This document shows positions 27,298-36,393 of a stretch of 64,000 bases of DNA, piece by piece. The first letter of the stretch is position 1; every line of letters starts with the position of its first letter. The notes below the pieces were generated by a model. It did not search any database. It saw nothing but the letters and a program-made list of their open reading frames with translations, and was not told the DNA's origin. The translations under genes and the position numbers were made by a program. This stretch comes from Parahaliea mediterranea (GTDB lineage Bacteria > Pseudomonadota > Gammaproteobacteria > Pseudomonadales > Halieaceae): assembly GCF_003402235.1 (NCBI RefSeq), contig NZ_QEWO01000003.1, positions 248,001 through 312,000 of the forward strand. Direction: 5' to 3'.

Positions 27298-28338
27298 TCA
27301 GGCGCGAAAGGCACCGGGGGATTCCCCCGTCCATTTCTTGAAGGAGCGGTGAAAGGCGCTTGGGTCGGAAAAGCCAACGCGCTCGGCCACCTCACTCACC
27401 GTGGCCCCGTCGCGCTGCAATAGGGCAATGGCAAGGTCGCGCCGGGCGTTGTCCTTGATGCGCTGGTAGGACGTGCCCTCCCGCTCCAGGCGCCGGCGCA
27501 GGGTGCGGGCCGACATGTTGAGCATGCCGGTAAGCGCTTCAAAGCTCGGCATTTCGCAGCGGAAGTCATCCCCCAGCAACTCGCGGATGCGGCGGGTAAT
27601 GCTCAGCGAGCTGGGTTTGGGCGCCACCACCAGGCAGTAGGGTGCCTCGCGCAAGTAGCGGGACAGGTCTGCCTCGCTGCGCAGCAGTTCCGCCTCCAGG
27701 TGGCGCACCGAAAACACCACGGCGTTATCGGCCGCGCCGAAGGTCACCGGGCAGGGAAAGAAATGCCGCAACTCGCGGACATTGGCCGGGGCCGCGGCGG
27801 CGCAGCGGGCGCTGACCACATCGATATGCTGGCCGATCAGCCAGCCGCAAAAGCGCATCCAGATTGCAAGGCCGCACAGCAGGCGCTGCTGGGCGCGGTC
27901 GGAGCCCGCCAGGTAATAACTCAGGGTGGCTTCGCGCAGGTCCTCGTCCACCGTCAGGGTATTGACGGCCGTCTGGCCGCGATTCAGGCGGCAGCAGCGA
28001 TTGAACTCCATCGCCCGGCGCAGGGCGGCGCCAAGGCTGGGGCTGCCCAGCAGGCTGAAGGCCAGCAAGCGGGCGGTGCCCACGGGCGTCGGTGCATCGG
28101 GCATGCTGCCACCGGCCTCGTCGTCCAGGGTTCTGAACAGGGCCTGGGCCAGGCGCGAGAAGGCGGCGGAAGAGGCGGTTTGCGTGGCACTGCAACCGCG
28201 CAGGGGGTCGAAGGGAAAGGCCGCATCGCACAGCAGCGATTCGCGCTCACGACCGGCGCGCTCACCCTGCACCAGCAGGGCTTCGATAAAGCCCGGCGCA
28301 ATCCAGTCCCGCTGCTGTACTGTGGTGCCCGTTTTCAT
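27298..28338 (-). CDS. AraC-family transcriptional regulator
   Basis: This 346-residue regulator has an N-terminal arabinose-binding-like sensor domain of the kind found in the ArgR/OruR/VirS group (FNRCCRLNRGQTAV, FFPCPVTFGAADNAVVF) and a C-terminal AraC DNA-binding domain. That domain has two HTH motifs; the second contains VSEVAERVGFSDPSAFHRSFKKWTG. I start it at the ATG at 28338 (MKTGTTVQQ); the open frame continues 62 codons upstream but is Arg/Pro-rich and not family-like. It is divergent from a LuxR-type gene across about 250 bp and convergent with the transglycosylase gene. No obvious target gene lies beside it other than the divergent regulator. Confidence 0.86.
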   Translation of the reverse strand: MKTGTTVQQRDWIAPGFIEALLVQGERAGRERESLLCDAAFPFDPLRGCSATQTASSAAFSRLAQALFRTLDDEAGGSMPDAPTPVGTARLLAFSLLGSPSLGAALRRAMEFNRCCRLNRGQTAVNTLTVDEDLREATLSYYLAGSDRAQQRLLCGLAIWMRFCGWLIGQHIDVVSARCAAAAPANVRELRHFFPCPVTFGAADNAVVFSVRHLEAELLRSEADLSRYLREAPYCLVVAPKPSSLSITRRIRELLGDDFRCEMPSFEALTGMLNMSARTLRRRLEREGTSYQRIKDNARRDLAIALLQRDGATVSEVAERVGFSDPSAFHRSFKKWTGESPGAFRA

Positions 28339-28584
28339 TCCCGTACCTGTCACCGCTGCCTGCAGGCCAGTATAGCGAGGCCCACGCTGGCCGAAAGGCA
28401 CCCTGCCCAAGGAGTTAAACCGCGCTGGGCTTTCGCGCCGGGCTTGAAGGCCCAGTCTTGGACCCGCTCCACAACTGGCCGGACAAGGCCGCGACGACTG
28501 CCTGGCGAGCCCGATGGCTTGCAATTGACATCACTAGACGCCCTCCCCACACTGTGGCCACGGGGCGCGGACAACAACAATTCG

Positions 28585-29430
28585 ATGACAACCATAAGCC
28601 AGCTGAGCAAGTGGAACAGGGACATCTCCATCGCGATCGGGTCACTGGGCAGTGAAGAGTTCTTTCCCGCCCTGATTGCGGCTGTTCGCGGCCAGGTGGC
28701 CATCGATTACCCCCAGATCTGGCTCTACCACCGCGACCTGCCGCCGCGGGTGCTGTACCACGAAATTCCGGCCCACGCCGTGCCCACCCAGATCGACCGC
28801 TACCTAGAGGGCCCCTTCCGGGAAGACCCCTTCTACCAGGCCTCCATCAACCAGCCGCGCTCAAAAATCTATCGTCTGTCGCGCATTACCCACAACAAGC
28901 TGCAGGAGTCCGCCTACTACAACGACTACTACCGCGAAACCGGCGCGGTGGACGAAGCGGTGTACCTGGCCCGCCTGCATGCCGGCAACGTGATCAACCT
29001 GAGCATGATGCGACTGCCCCAGCACGGCGAGTTCAGCGATAAGGAATACGAAAGCCTCTACCTGCTGGCAGAACCGGTGTCTGAACTGCTCAAGCGCCAT
29101 TCCGAGCACAACGACTTTGCCATCACCAACCTGATCCAGCCTGGCATCAACCACCAGATCGACCTCGCCTTTCGCACCTTTGGCGCTTCCATGCTGTCGC
29201 CGCGGGAAAAAGACGTGCTGGAGATGATGCTGCGCGGCTACGGCACCGACATCTCTGCACAGAAGCTGGACATTGCCGTGGAAACCGTGCGCCGCCACCG
29301 CAAGAGCATTTACCGCAAGCTGGATGTCAATTCACAGACCGACCTGTTCTCGCTGTTCATCAACGCCATGAGTTGCCTGGGCGAGGCGGCCGGCGCGGAT
29401 CCGCTCAGCGTCTACATGGCGCCGCGCTAG
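28585..29430 (+). CDS. LuxR-type helix-turn-helix regulator
   Basis: The 281-residue protein ends in a LuxR/FixJ-type HTH: MLSPREKDVLEMMLRGYG, then DISAQKLDIAVETVRRHRKSIYRKLDV. The N-terminal ~170 residues form a mixed alpha/beta sensor-like region that is neither a receiver nor a clear autoinducer-binding domain; it contains many aromatic residues (ESAYYNDYYRETG). The ATG at 28585 was chosen because the upstream frame is antisense to the AraC gene. It is transcribed away from that gene, so the two may share a control region. The signal is unknown. Confidence 0.82.
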   Translation: MTTISQLSKWNRDISIAIGSLGSEEFFPALIAAVRGQVAIDYPQIWLYHRDLPPRVLYHEIPAHAVPTQIDRYLEGPFREDPFYQASINQPRSKIYRLSRITHNKLQESAYYNDYYRETGAVDEAVYLARLHAGNVINLSMMRLPQHGEFSDKEYESLYLLAEPVSELLKRHSEHNDFAITNLIQPGINHQIDLAFRTFGASMLSPREKDVLEMMLRGYGTDISAQKLDIAVETVRRHRKSIYRKLDVNSQTDLFSLFINAMSCLGEAAGADPLSVYMAPR

Positions 29431-29437
29431 GCGCAGT

Positions 29438-30802
29438 TCAGGGTGTGACCGGGCCCGGCGCCACCGCCAGCGGCACATAGTCGCGCTCCAGGCGATTCAC
29501 CAGGGCAAAGGCCGCCCACACACCCAGTACCCCAAACAGCACCATGCCCAGCGCCTCGCCGGCCAGCACCCCGGGCGCGCCGCACCAGCGGGCGCCGAAA
29601 TACACCGCCGGCACAATGCCCAGCAGCACCTTGCCAAAATTGAAGGCGGTGGCCCAATGGGGATGGTGCAGGTTGTTGAAGCAGGCGTTGGCGACAAACA
29701 GGCTGCCATTAAAGAAGAAGGCCCACACCAGCAGGTGGCAGTAGAAGAGGATCAGCTCGGCGGCCGCCGGCTCGGCGGAAAAGGCAGACACAATCAGGCC
29801 GCTGCCCAGCCACAGCAGGCCCCACACCAGCAGCACGTACACCGCATTGAACACCAGCGCGTCCTTCAAGGTGCTGCGCACCCGGTGGTACAGCCCCGCC
29901 CCGGCGTTCTGCCCGATAATGGGGCCGACCGCCCCGGACAGGGCGAAAACAGCGGCAAAGGCCACCGGGGTGATGCGCCCGAGAATCGCCGCGCCAGCGA
30001 CGGCGCCATCGCCGAATTGGGACATGGTGCGCAGAACAAAGCTGTTGCCGATGGGCGTGGCCAGGTTGGTCAGAATGGCCGGCCCGGCAATCGCCAGCAG
30101 CGGCCGCAAATCGGCGCGGAACTCCGCCAGTGTGCTGCGCCGGGGCAGGTCGTGAACATGCACCAGCGCCCGCCAGGCCACGAATAGCAGGGCAAACCGG
30201 CTGACCACCGACGCCAGGGCCGCGCCTTCCAGGCCCCAGCCAAAACCAAAAATAAAGATAGGATCCAGCACTGCGTTGACCATGGAGCCAATCAGGGTCG
30301 CCCACATTGAGCGGCGGGCATCGCCAATGGCGCGCACGCCAGCGGCGGCGCTCATGCCCAGCACCATCACCGGGATATTGGGCAGCAGGATACCGCCGTA
30401 ACTGACGGCGTAATCCAGCGCCGGGCCATGTGCTCCCAGGATCACCAGCAGATCGCGCAGCCAGAACCAGGCCACCAGGCTGATCACCGATGACACCGCC
30501 ACGCTGAACCACAGCCCGTTGCTGCAATAGCGGCCGGCAAGATAGCGCTGGTGGCTGCCTTCCGCCCGCGCCACCAGGGCGCCGAGGGCAATCTGCAGGC
30601 CGATGCTGACTGACACCAGAAAATAAATGAGGGTGCCGGCATAGCCCACCGCCGCCACCAGGGCGTGGTCGTCCAGCAGGGTAAGGAAGTACATGTCCAC
30701 CAGGTCCACACCAAACATGGCGATCAAACCGGTCGCCGAGGCGCCCGTCATGGCCAGCACGTGGCGCATGGTGGAGCCCCGGGTGAATTTGGCCTGGATC
30801 AT
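29438..30802 (-). CDS. MATE-family multidrug/toxin efflux transporter
   Basis: This 454-residue inner-membrane protein has twelve hydrophobic segments in two homologous halves. The first half has TGLIAMFGVDLVDMYFLTLL and the second AILTNLATPIGNSFVLRTMSQFG, the usual start of each MATE lobe. It would export cationic drugs or other organic cations with Na+ or H+. The start at 30802 is preceded by GAGG at a 6-nt spacing; an in-frame ATG two codons earlier is too close to that motif. It is convergent with the LuxR-type gene. Confidence 0.88.
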   Translation of the reverse strand: MIQAKFTRGSTMRHVLAMTGASATGLIAMFGVDLVDMYFLTLLDDHALVAAVGYAGTLIYFLVSVSIGLQIALGALVARAEGSHQRYLAGRYCSNGLWFSVAVSSVISLVAWFWLRDLLVILGAHGPALDYAVSYGGILLPNIPVMVLGMSAAAGVRAIGDARRSMWATLIGSMVNAVLDPIFIFGFGWGLEGAALASVVSRFALLFVAWRALVHVHDLPRRSTLAEFRADLRPLLAIAGPAILTNLATPIGNSFVLRTMSQFGDGAVAGAAILGRITPVAFAAVFALSGAVGPIIGQNAGAGLYHRVRSTLKDALVFNAVYVLLVWGLLWLGSGLIVSAFSAEPAAAELILFYCHLLVWAFFFNGSLFVANACFNNLHHPHWATAFNFGKVLLGIVPAVYFGARWCGAPGVLAGEALGMVLFGVLGVWAAFALVNRLERDYVPLAVAPGPVTP

Positions 30803-31017
30803 GGACATCCTCAGTGGAGACAGCGACGGCGCGGCCACAGCCACGCGAAAGCTGGCATGATACTGCAAATTGCCCCCGCCGCGGGGCCCGGCGGTGGCGC
30901 GCAAAGTCATGGCGCTGGCGCGGGTGAGCTGCCACACTGGCAAGGCGGCCCGGGAGACTTTGCCGGCCCCTTTGGTTACTATTCGCTATCTTTAAACAGC
31001 CGAGGTTTGCCTCCGCA

Positions 31018-32190
31018 ATGAGCACAGTTCGCCCCAAACCGCCCCTGAATCCGGTCAATACGGCCATTTTCGTGGGCTTGCCCCTGGCAGCTCTGATCCT
31101 GGTGCCTTTCTGGGGCATCTACCACGGTTACGACAGCTTCCAGTGGCTGTGGGCCCTGGCCTTTCTGTACCTGAACGGCCTGTCCATCACCGGCGGCTAC
31201 CACCGCCTGTGGGCCCACAAGGCCTACGATGCCCACCCGGCCCTGAAATGGTTTTTTGCCCTGTGGGGCGCCGGCGCCCTGCAGAACAGCATCCTCATCT
31301 GGTCGTCCGACCACCGCCGCCACCACCGCCATGTGGATCACGACGACCTGGACCCCTACTCCGCCAGCCGCGGCCTGTGGTTCAGCCACATGGGCTGGAT
31401 GCTGCGCCAGTACAAGAGCAACGAGCCCGATTTCAGCAACGCCCGCGACCTGCAGCGCGACCCGGTGGTGATGTTCCAGCACAATCACTACGTGGCCCTG
31501 ACCCTGCTGATGAATGTGGGCCTGCCTTTGGCACTGGGCATCTGGCACGGCGACATAATCGGCACGGTGCTGCTGGTGGGCCTGCTGCGCCTGGTGGTAA
31601 ACCACCACGTCACCTTCTTCATCAATTCGCTGGCCCACTACTGGGGCAGCCGGCCCTACACCGAAACCAACAGCGCCCGGGACAACGGCTTTCTGGCCTT
31701 CCTGACCTACGGCGAGGGTTATCACAACTACCACCACATCTTCCAGAACGACTACCGCAACGGCATTCGCTGGTACCAGTGGGACCCAACCAAGTGGATG
31801 ATCGCCCTGTGCGCCCGCCTGGGCCTGGCCAGCAACCTGAGCCGGGTGCCCAACTTCAAGATCCAGCGCGCCATTCTCGACACCCAGTTCGAGCGCGCCC
31901 GCCGCAAACTGGAGCGGGCCGACAACAGCGAGCCCCTGCTGGCCTCGCTAGAGCGCGAATACCAACTGTTTACCGAGTCGGTGAACCAGTGGAAGGTATT
32001 GCAAGCCGAGCGCTACGAGCGCAAGGTCGCCGAGCTGGAAGGCGCCATTGAGGAGCGCAAGGCCGCCCTGCTCAAGAAGTGGGAACACGCCGCTCTGCGC
32101 ACCAAGTTCAAGGAACTCGAATACTCCCTGAAAATGCAGCGCAAGCGCGTGGCCATGCTGGTGCAGCAGGTGCAACTGCAGGCCGCCTGA
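31018..32190 (+). CDS. Acyl-CoA/acyl-lipid delta-9-type desaturase with C-terminal coiled coil
   Basis: This membrane di-iron desaturase adds a cis double bond to acyl chains. The three His boxes are present: HRLWAH (62-67), HRRHH (99-103) and HNYHH (236-240). TM segments lie at about 17-55, 75-95 and 160-195. From about residue 285 to 390 there is a long charged helix rich in Glu, Lys and Arg ([32 protein letters not shown]), which is probably a coiled coil and is longer than usual for this family. It has no operon partner beyond the gpx gene 22 bp downstream. Confidence 0.92.
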   Translation: MSTVRPKPPLNPVNTAIFVGLPLAALILVPFWGIYHGYDSFQWLWALAFLYLNGLSITGGYHRLWAHKAYDAHPALKWFFALWGAGALQNSILIWSSDHRRHHRHVDHDDLDPYSASRGLWFSHMGWMLRQYKSNEPDFSNARDLQRDPVVMFQHNHYVALTLLMNVGLPLALGIWHGDIIGTVLLVGLLRLVVNHHVTFFINSLAHYWGSRPYTETNSARDNGFLAFLTYGEGYHNYHHIFQNDYRNGIRWYQWDPTKWMIALCARLGLASNLSRVPNFKIQRAILDTQFERARRKLERADNSEPLLASLEREYQLFTESVNQWKVLQAERYERKVAELEGAIEERKAALLKKWEHAALRTKFKELEYSLKMQRKRVAMLVQQVQLQAA

Positions 32191-32212
32191 ATCGTCACAG
32201 AAGGGGAACACC

Positions 32213-32698
32213 ATGAGCGACACTGTCTACGACTTCACCTGCGCCTCACCCGGCGGCGAGCCGAAAGCCCTGGCCGATTACCAGGGCAAGGTACTGCTGG
32301 TGGTTAACACCGCCTCAAAATGTGGCTTCACCCCCCAGTTTGAAGGGCTGGAAAAGCTCTACCAGCAATTCAAGGAGCGCAACTTCGTCATTCTGGGCTT
32401 TCCCTGCAACCAGTTTGGCAAGCAGGACCCAGGCAGCAATGGCGAGATCATGGAGTTCTGCCAGCTCAACTACGGCGTGAGCTTCCCCATGTTCGGCAAG
32501 ATTGAGGTGAACGGCGACAATGCCGACCCGCTGTTCAAGCACCTCAAGCACGCAGCGCCCGGCGTGTTCGGGACCGAGAAGATCAAGTGGAACTTCACCA
32601 AGTTCCTGGTGGATGCCTCGGGCAATGTGGTCAAGCGCTATGCGCCCAAGACCAAGCCAGAGGAAATTGCCGGGGATATCGAGGGCCTGCTGGGGTAA
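32213..32698 (+). CDS. Glutathione peroxidase family (Cys type)
   Basis: The 161-residue thioredoxin-fold peroxidase has the active-site stretch [20 protein letters not shown] with the peroxidatic Cys37 encoded by TGT, so it is not a selenoprotein. The other tetrad members appear in [15 protein letters not shown] and [10 protein letters not shown]. Bacterial relatives usually take electrons from thioredoxin and remove lipid or organic peroxides. It lies 22 bp after the desaturase, which fits protection of newly made unsaturated lipids. Confidence 0.93.
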   Translation: MSDTVYDFTCASPGGEPKALADYQGKVLLVVNTASKCGFTPQFEGLEKLYQQFKERNFVILGFPCNQFGKQDPGSNGEIMEFCQLNYGVSFPMFGKIEVNGDNADPLFKHLKHAAPGVFGTEKIKWNFTKFLVDASGNVVKRYAPKTKPEEIAGDIEGLLG

Positions 32699-32725
32699 TC
32701 CCCCTGCCGCGAAACCAGCGCTTGA

Positions 32726-34303
32726 TCAGTGCTCCCGCGTTGCCCGGAATTCGATATCCGGCCAGCGCTCTTCCATGAGTGACAGGTTCACCCGCGTCGG
32801 CGCCAGGTAAGTCAGGTGGCCGCCGCCGTCGATGGAGAGCTGGTCGGCGGCTTTTTTGCGGAACTCCTCCAGCTTGCGCGCGTTGTCGCAGTGCACCCAG
32901 CGGGCGGTGTACACGCTGATCGGCTCGTACATCGCCTCGACTTTGTACTCGTCCTTCAGGCGGTAGGACACCACCTCGAACTGCAGTTGCCCCACCGCGC
33001 CCACAATCAGGTCGGTGTTGCTGATGGGCGCGAACACCTGGGTGGAGCCCTCTTCCGACAGCTGCTGCAGGCCCTTCTGCAACTGCTTGGACTTCATCGG
33101 GTCCTTCAGGCGGATGCGGCGGAACAGCTCCGGGGCAAAGTGGGGAATACCGGTGAACTGCAGTTCCTCGCCTTCGGTGAAGGTGTCGCCAATCTGGATG
33201 GTGCCGTGGTTGTGCAGGCCGATGATGTCGCCGGACACGGCAGACTCCACCAGCACCCGCTCGCCGGCCTTGAAGGTAACGGCATCGGCGATTTTCACGT
33301 CCTTGCCGATGCGGGTGTGGCGCATCTTCATGCCCTTGGTATAGCGGCCGGAACACACCCGCAAGAAGGCGATGCGATCCCGGTGGCGAGGGTCCATATT
33401 CGCCTGGATTTTGAACACGAAGCCGCTGAATTTTTCCTCGCCAGCGCTGACGCTGCGAGAGGTGGCGTCGCGGTCCTGGGGCGGCGGCGCCCACTGCACA
33501 AAGTCGTCCAGCATTTCACGCACGCCGAAGTTGGACAGGGCGGTGCCGAAAAAGACCGGGCTGAGTTTGCCCGCCAGAAACTGCTCCAGGTCGAAGGCGT
33601 GGCTGGCGCCGCGCACCAGTTCAATCTCGTCCACGAAGGCCTCGTAATCCTCGCCCAGCAGGGTGCGAGCGGCCTCGGAATCCAGGCCATCGATGCGGGT
33701 GTCGTCGGGCAGTACGCTGCCCTGGCCGGGGGTATAGACGTGAATGGTGTCGGTGTAGAGGTTGTACACGCCCTTGAACAGGCTGCCCATGCCAATGGGC
33801 CAGTTGATCGGCGCGCCCTGGATGGCAAGCACCTCCTCGATCTCATCCAGCAGTTCGATGGGGTCGCGGATGTCGCGGTCCATCTTGTTGACGAAGCTGA
33901 AAATTGGCGTGTCACGCAGCCGACACACGTTCATCAGCTTGATGGTGCGGTCCTCCACACCCTTGGCGCCGTCGATCACCATCAGCGCCGAATCCACGGC
34001 GGTAAGGGTGCGGTAGGTATCCTCGGAGAAGTCCTCGTGCCCGGGGGTGTCCAGCAGGTTCACCGTGCGCGCGCGGTAGGGAAACTGCATGACCGAGGAC
34101 GTCACCGAAATGCCCCGCTCCTGCTCCATGCTCATCCAGTCGGAGGTGGCATGGGGCCCTTTTTTACCTTTCACGCTGCCCGCCACCTGAATGGCCTGCC
34201 CCAGCAGCAGAAGCTTTTCGGTAATGGTGGTTTTACCGGCGTCGGGGTGCGAAATAATCGCGAAGGTGCGCCGCGCGGCGATGTCTTTGCTGAGTTCTGC
34301 CAT
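32726..34303 (-). CDS. prfC: Peptide chain release factor 3
   Basis: RF3 is the GTPase that recycles RF1 and RF2 from the ribosome. The 525-residue protein begins [20 protein letters not shown] with the G1 loop HPDAGKTT. It has G2-region residues around [14 protein letters not shown]3 DTPGHEDF and G4 NKMDRD, and then the EF-G-like domains II and III. I start at the ATG at 34303; the frame stays open for about 350 codons upstream, but only as an antisense shadow of the regB gene. It is divergent from regB. Confidence 0.96.
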   Translation of the reverse strand: MAELSKDIAARRTFAIISHPDAGKTTITEKLLLLGQAIQVAGSVKGKKGPHATSDWMSMEQERGISVTSSVMQFPYRARTVNLLDTPGHEDFSEDTYRTLTAVDSALMVIDGAKGVEDRTIKLMNVCRLRDTPIFSFVNKMDRDIRDPIELLDEIEEVLAIQGAPINWPIGMGSLFKGVYNLYTDTIHVYTPGQGSVLPDDTRIDGLDSEAARTLLGEDYEAFVDEIELVRGASHAFDLEQFLAGKLSPVFFGTALSNFGVREMLDDFVQWAPPPQDRDATSRSVSAGEEKFSGFVFKIQANMDPRHRDRIAFLRVCSGRYTKGMKMRHTRIGKDVKIADAVTFKAGERVLVESAVSGDIIGLHNHGTIQIGDTFTEGEELQFTGIPHFAPELFRRIRLKDPMKSKQLQKGLQQLSEEGSTQVFAPISNTDLIVGAVGQLQFEVVSYRLKDEYKVEAMYEPISVYTARWVHCDNARKLEEFRKKAADQLSIDGGGHLTYLAPTRVNLSLMEERWPDIEFRATREH

Positions 34304-34450
34304 GAGTCTGACCGGGATGAAAAACCCGCGGATTATACGCACTTTCCCGCCCCCGCGCAGGGCGAAGAGCGAGGAGCGAAAGGAGCGCAGCTGCCAGCCT
34401 GCGACGCTTTGCCGCAAGACGCTGGCCAGCACCGCCACTATAATGGCGCC

Positions 34451-35764
34451 GTGACTTTCGACCCCGCCAGCCCCTACCACCCCTCCCTGTCCAACCTGCG
34501 CAGCCTGTTGGCCATTCGCGCCATCGCCCTGCTGGGCCAGGCCGGGGTGCTGGCCTGGGTGCTGCTGGCCAGCCGCTCCACCCAGAGCATGGCAGGGCTG
34601 GCCAGCGCCCTGCTGTTGCTGGCCCTGGTGACCACCGCCAGCCTGTGGCGCACCACCCGCCCCTGGCCGGTGCGCCAGGGTGAGTTTCTGGCCCAGTTGC
34701 TGGTGGATGTTCTGGGCTGGACGGTGCTGATGTACTGCTCCGGCGGCGCCGACAATCCCTTTGTGTCGTACTTTATTGTGCCGGTGGTGGTAGCGGCGGC
34801 GGTGCTGCCCTGGCGCTACACCTGGCTGATTGCCGGCGCCTCGGTGCTGGCCTACAGCCTGCTGCTGTACTACCGCCAGCCCTTTCCGCTGTTTGCCCCC
34901 TACGCCGGCCCACACACTGCAACCACCCACGGCGACAGCGGCGGTGTGCACCGCCTTGGCATGTGGTTCAACTTCCTGTTCAGCGTGGGCCTGATCACCT
35001 ACTTTGTGGTGCGCATGGCGGCAGTGCTGCGCCGCCAGGAGGCCCGAGAGGCCACCCTGCGGGAGAACCACCTGCGGGACGACCAGATCCTGGCCCTCGC
35101 CAGCCTGGCCGCCGGCACCGCCCACGAACTGGGCACCCCACTGTCCACCATGACCGTGGTGGTGGACGAAATGCTCAGCGACCCACAGCTGCCAGACAGC
35201 GCCCGCAAGGATTGCCACCTGCTGCAGGGGCAATTGCTGCAGTGCCGCGACATTCTGGCCGACCTCAGCCAGACGGCGGAAGCCAGCGCCGCCGGCAAGC
35301 GCCAGCGGCGCAAGGTGGGCGAATTTGCAGAGGCCACCGTGCAACACTGGGCCGCCCGCCGACCCCGGGTATCCTGCAGCACGGAAATTACCGGCCGCGG
35401 GCCGCAGCCCTGCATCGCCTACGACCAGACCCTGCCCCAGGCGCTGGAAAACCTACTGAACAATGCCGCCGACACTGGCTGCCAGCAATTGGGCGTGCGC
35501 ATCGACTGGAACGCCAGCCAGGCGCGCATTACAGTGCGCGACTGGGGGCCGGGCACTCCCGCCGCGGTGCGCGCCACCCTGCGCGCCCTGCCCGGCGACA
35601 GCCACAACGCAGGCGCAGGCAGCGAAGGCGGCCTGGGTATTGGCCTGATCCTGAGCCGGGCCACTGCCGAGCGCCACGGCGGCACTTTGCAACTGGCGGA
35701 CGCTGCGGGCGGCGGCACCCTCGCCACCCTGACCCTGCCCCTGCTGCCTGGGGGCGCCCAGTGA
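34451..35764 (+). CDS. regB: Redox-responsive sensor histidine kinase, RegB/PrrB type
   Basis: The 437-residue membrane kinase has about six TM segments in its first 190 residues. It includes the RegB quinone-site heptapeptide GGADNPF (98-104, pattern GGxxNPF). The phospho-acceptor box [16 protein letters not shown] has His225. The redox-switch Cys of RegB is conserved at residue 265 in LLQCRDIL, and the N and G boxes are [11 protein letters not shown] and GLGIGLIL. RegB senses the quinone pool and oxygen. The start is GTG; no ATG in frame fits. The stop overlaps the regA start by 4 bp (GTGA). The redox role is inferred from these motifs. Confidence 0.9.
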   Translation: MTFDPASPYHPSLSNLRSLLAIRAIALLGQAGVLAWVLLASRSTQSMAGLASALLLLALVTTASLWRTTRPWPVRQGEFLAQLLVDVLGWTVLMYCSGGADNPFVSYFIVPVVVAAAVLPWRYTWLIAGASVLAYSLLLYYRQPFPLFAPYAGPHTATTHGDSGGVHRLGMWFNFLFSVGLITYFVVRMAAVLRRQEAREATLRENHLRDDQILALASLAAGTAHELGTPLSTMTVVVDEMLSDPQLPDSARKDCHLLQGQLLQCRDILADLSQTAEASAAGKRQRRKVGEFAEATVQHWAARRPRVSCSTEITGRGPQPCIAYDQTLPQALENLLNNAADTGCQQLGVRIDWNASQARITVRDWGPGTPAAVRATLRALPGDSHNAGAGSEGGLGIGLILSRATAERHGGTLQLADAAGGGTLATLTLPLLPGGAQ

Positions 35765-36291
35765 GCGCCGCGCAACGCATTCTGCTGGTGGATGACGACG
35801 AGGTGTTCACCACAGTCATGGCCCGGGGTTTTGAGCGCCGCGGCTTTCGCACCCTGAGTTGCCACAATGGCCACGCAGCGATGGCCGCCTGCCCCGACTT
35901 TGCCCCCACCCATATCCTGCTGGACCTGAATATGCCGGAGCTGTCGGGGCTGGCGGCCCTGCCGGCGCTGCTAGAGGCGGCGCCGCAGGCCAGGCTGGTG
36001 GTGCTCACTGGCTATTCGAGCATCGCCACCGCGGTGGATGCCATCAAGGCCGGTGCCACCCAGTACCTGTGCAAGCCCGCCACCGTGGACGAGGTGCTGC
36101 GCGCTTTTGACGGCGCCGCGCCGGTGCAGCCGGCGGTGGAGCAGCCCACCTCGCTGGATCGGCTGGAATGGGAGCACATCCAGCGCGTGCTGAATGAAAA
36201 CGAGGGCAACGTGTCGGCCACTGCCCGCGCGCTCGGCATGCACCGACGCACCCTGCAGCGCAAGCTGCAGAAGCGGCCCGTCCGGCGCTAG
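35761..36291 (+). CDS. regA: Response regulator, RegA/PrrA type
   Basis: The 176-residue protein has a receiver domain (ILLVDDDEVF; phospho-acceptor Asp55 in HILLDLNMPEL; Lys in YLCKPAT), a short linker with prolines and a Fis-type HTH (NEGNVSATARALGMHRRTLQRKLQK). This is the compact RegA plan. RegA regulators control photosynthesis, respiration and energy genes in response to redox state. It starts with GTG overlapping the regB stop codon. The PQQ dehydrogenase gene converges on it, separated only by a tandem repeat. Confidence 0.9.
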   Translation: MSAAQRILLVDDDEVFTTVMARGFERRGFRTLSCHNGHAAMAACPDFAPTHILLDLNMPELSGLAALPALLEAAPQARLVVLTGYSSIATAVDAIKAGATQYLCKPATVDEVLRAFDGAAPVQPAVEQPTSLDRLEWEHIQRVLNENEGNVSATARALGMHRRTLQRKLQKRPVRR

Positions 36292-36305
36292 AGGCAGGCC
36301 GGCTT

Positions 36306-36393
36306 GGCTTGTTGACCAGAGGCTTGTTGACCAGAGGCTTTGTGACCAGGGCTTGGTAACCAGGGCCTGGTTGATCAGGGCCTGTTGTTCAGG
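36306..36393. repeat. Six-unit 14-15 bp tandem repeat between regA and the PQQ dehydrogenase
   Basis: Units at 36306-36320 and 36321-36335 are identical (GGCTTGTTGACCAGA). Diverging units follow at 36336-36350, 36351-36364, 36365-36379 and 36380-36393. The last unit includes the minus-strand stop codon (36389-36391) of the dehydrogenase gene. No hairpin terminator is obvious between these convergent genes. Confidence 0.85.

Noticed and set aside
27700-28584. Extended N-terminus for the LuxR-type regulator
   Set aside because: This stretch is antisense to the AraC gene and has no family similarity; the ATG at 28585 gives a normal-length protein.
29438-31118. Overlapping 469-residue minus-strand frame beside the MATE gene
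   Set aside because: It lacks TM segments or motifs and is a frame shadow; the MATE frame has clear hydrophobic repeats.
32213-32698. Possible selenocysteine in glutathione peroxidase
   Set aside because: The active-site codon is TGT (Cys), not TGA, and no in-frame TGA occurs there.
32816-34450. Long plus-strand open frame running into regB, giving a 982-residue protein
   Set aside because: It is antisense to prfC and only its last 437 residues (regB) are family-like. High G+C content keeps the antisense frame open.
34304-35347. N-terminal extension of prfC by about 350 residues
   Set aside because: The extra part is antisense to regB, has His/Gln/Gly-rich low-complexity sequence, and RF3 proteins begin at MAELSKDI.
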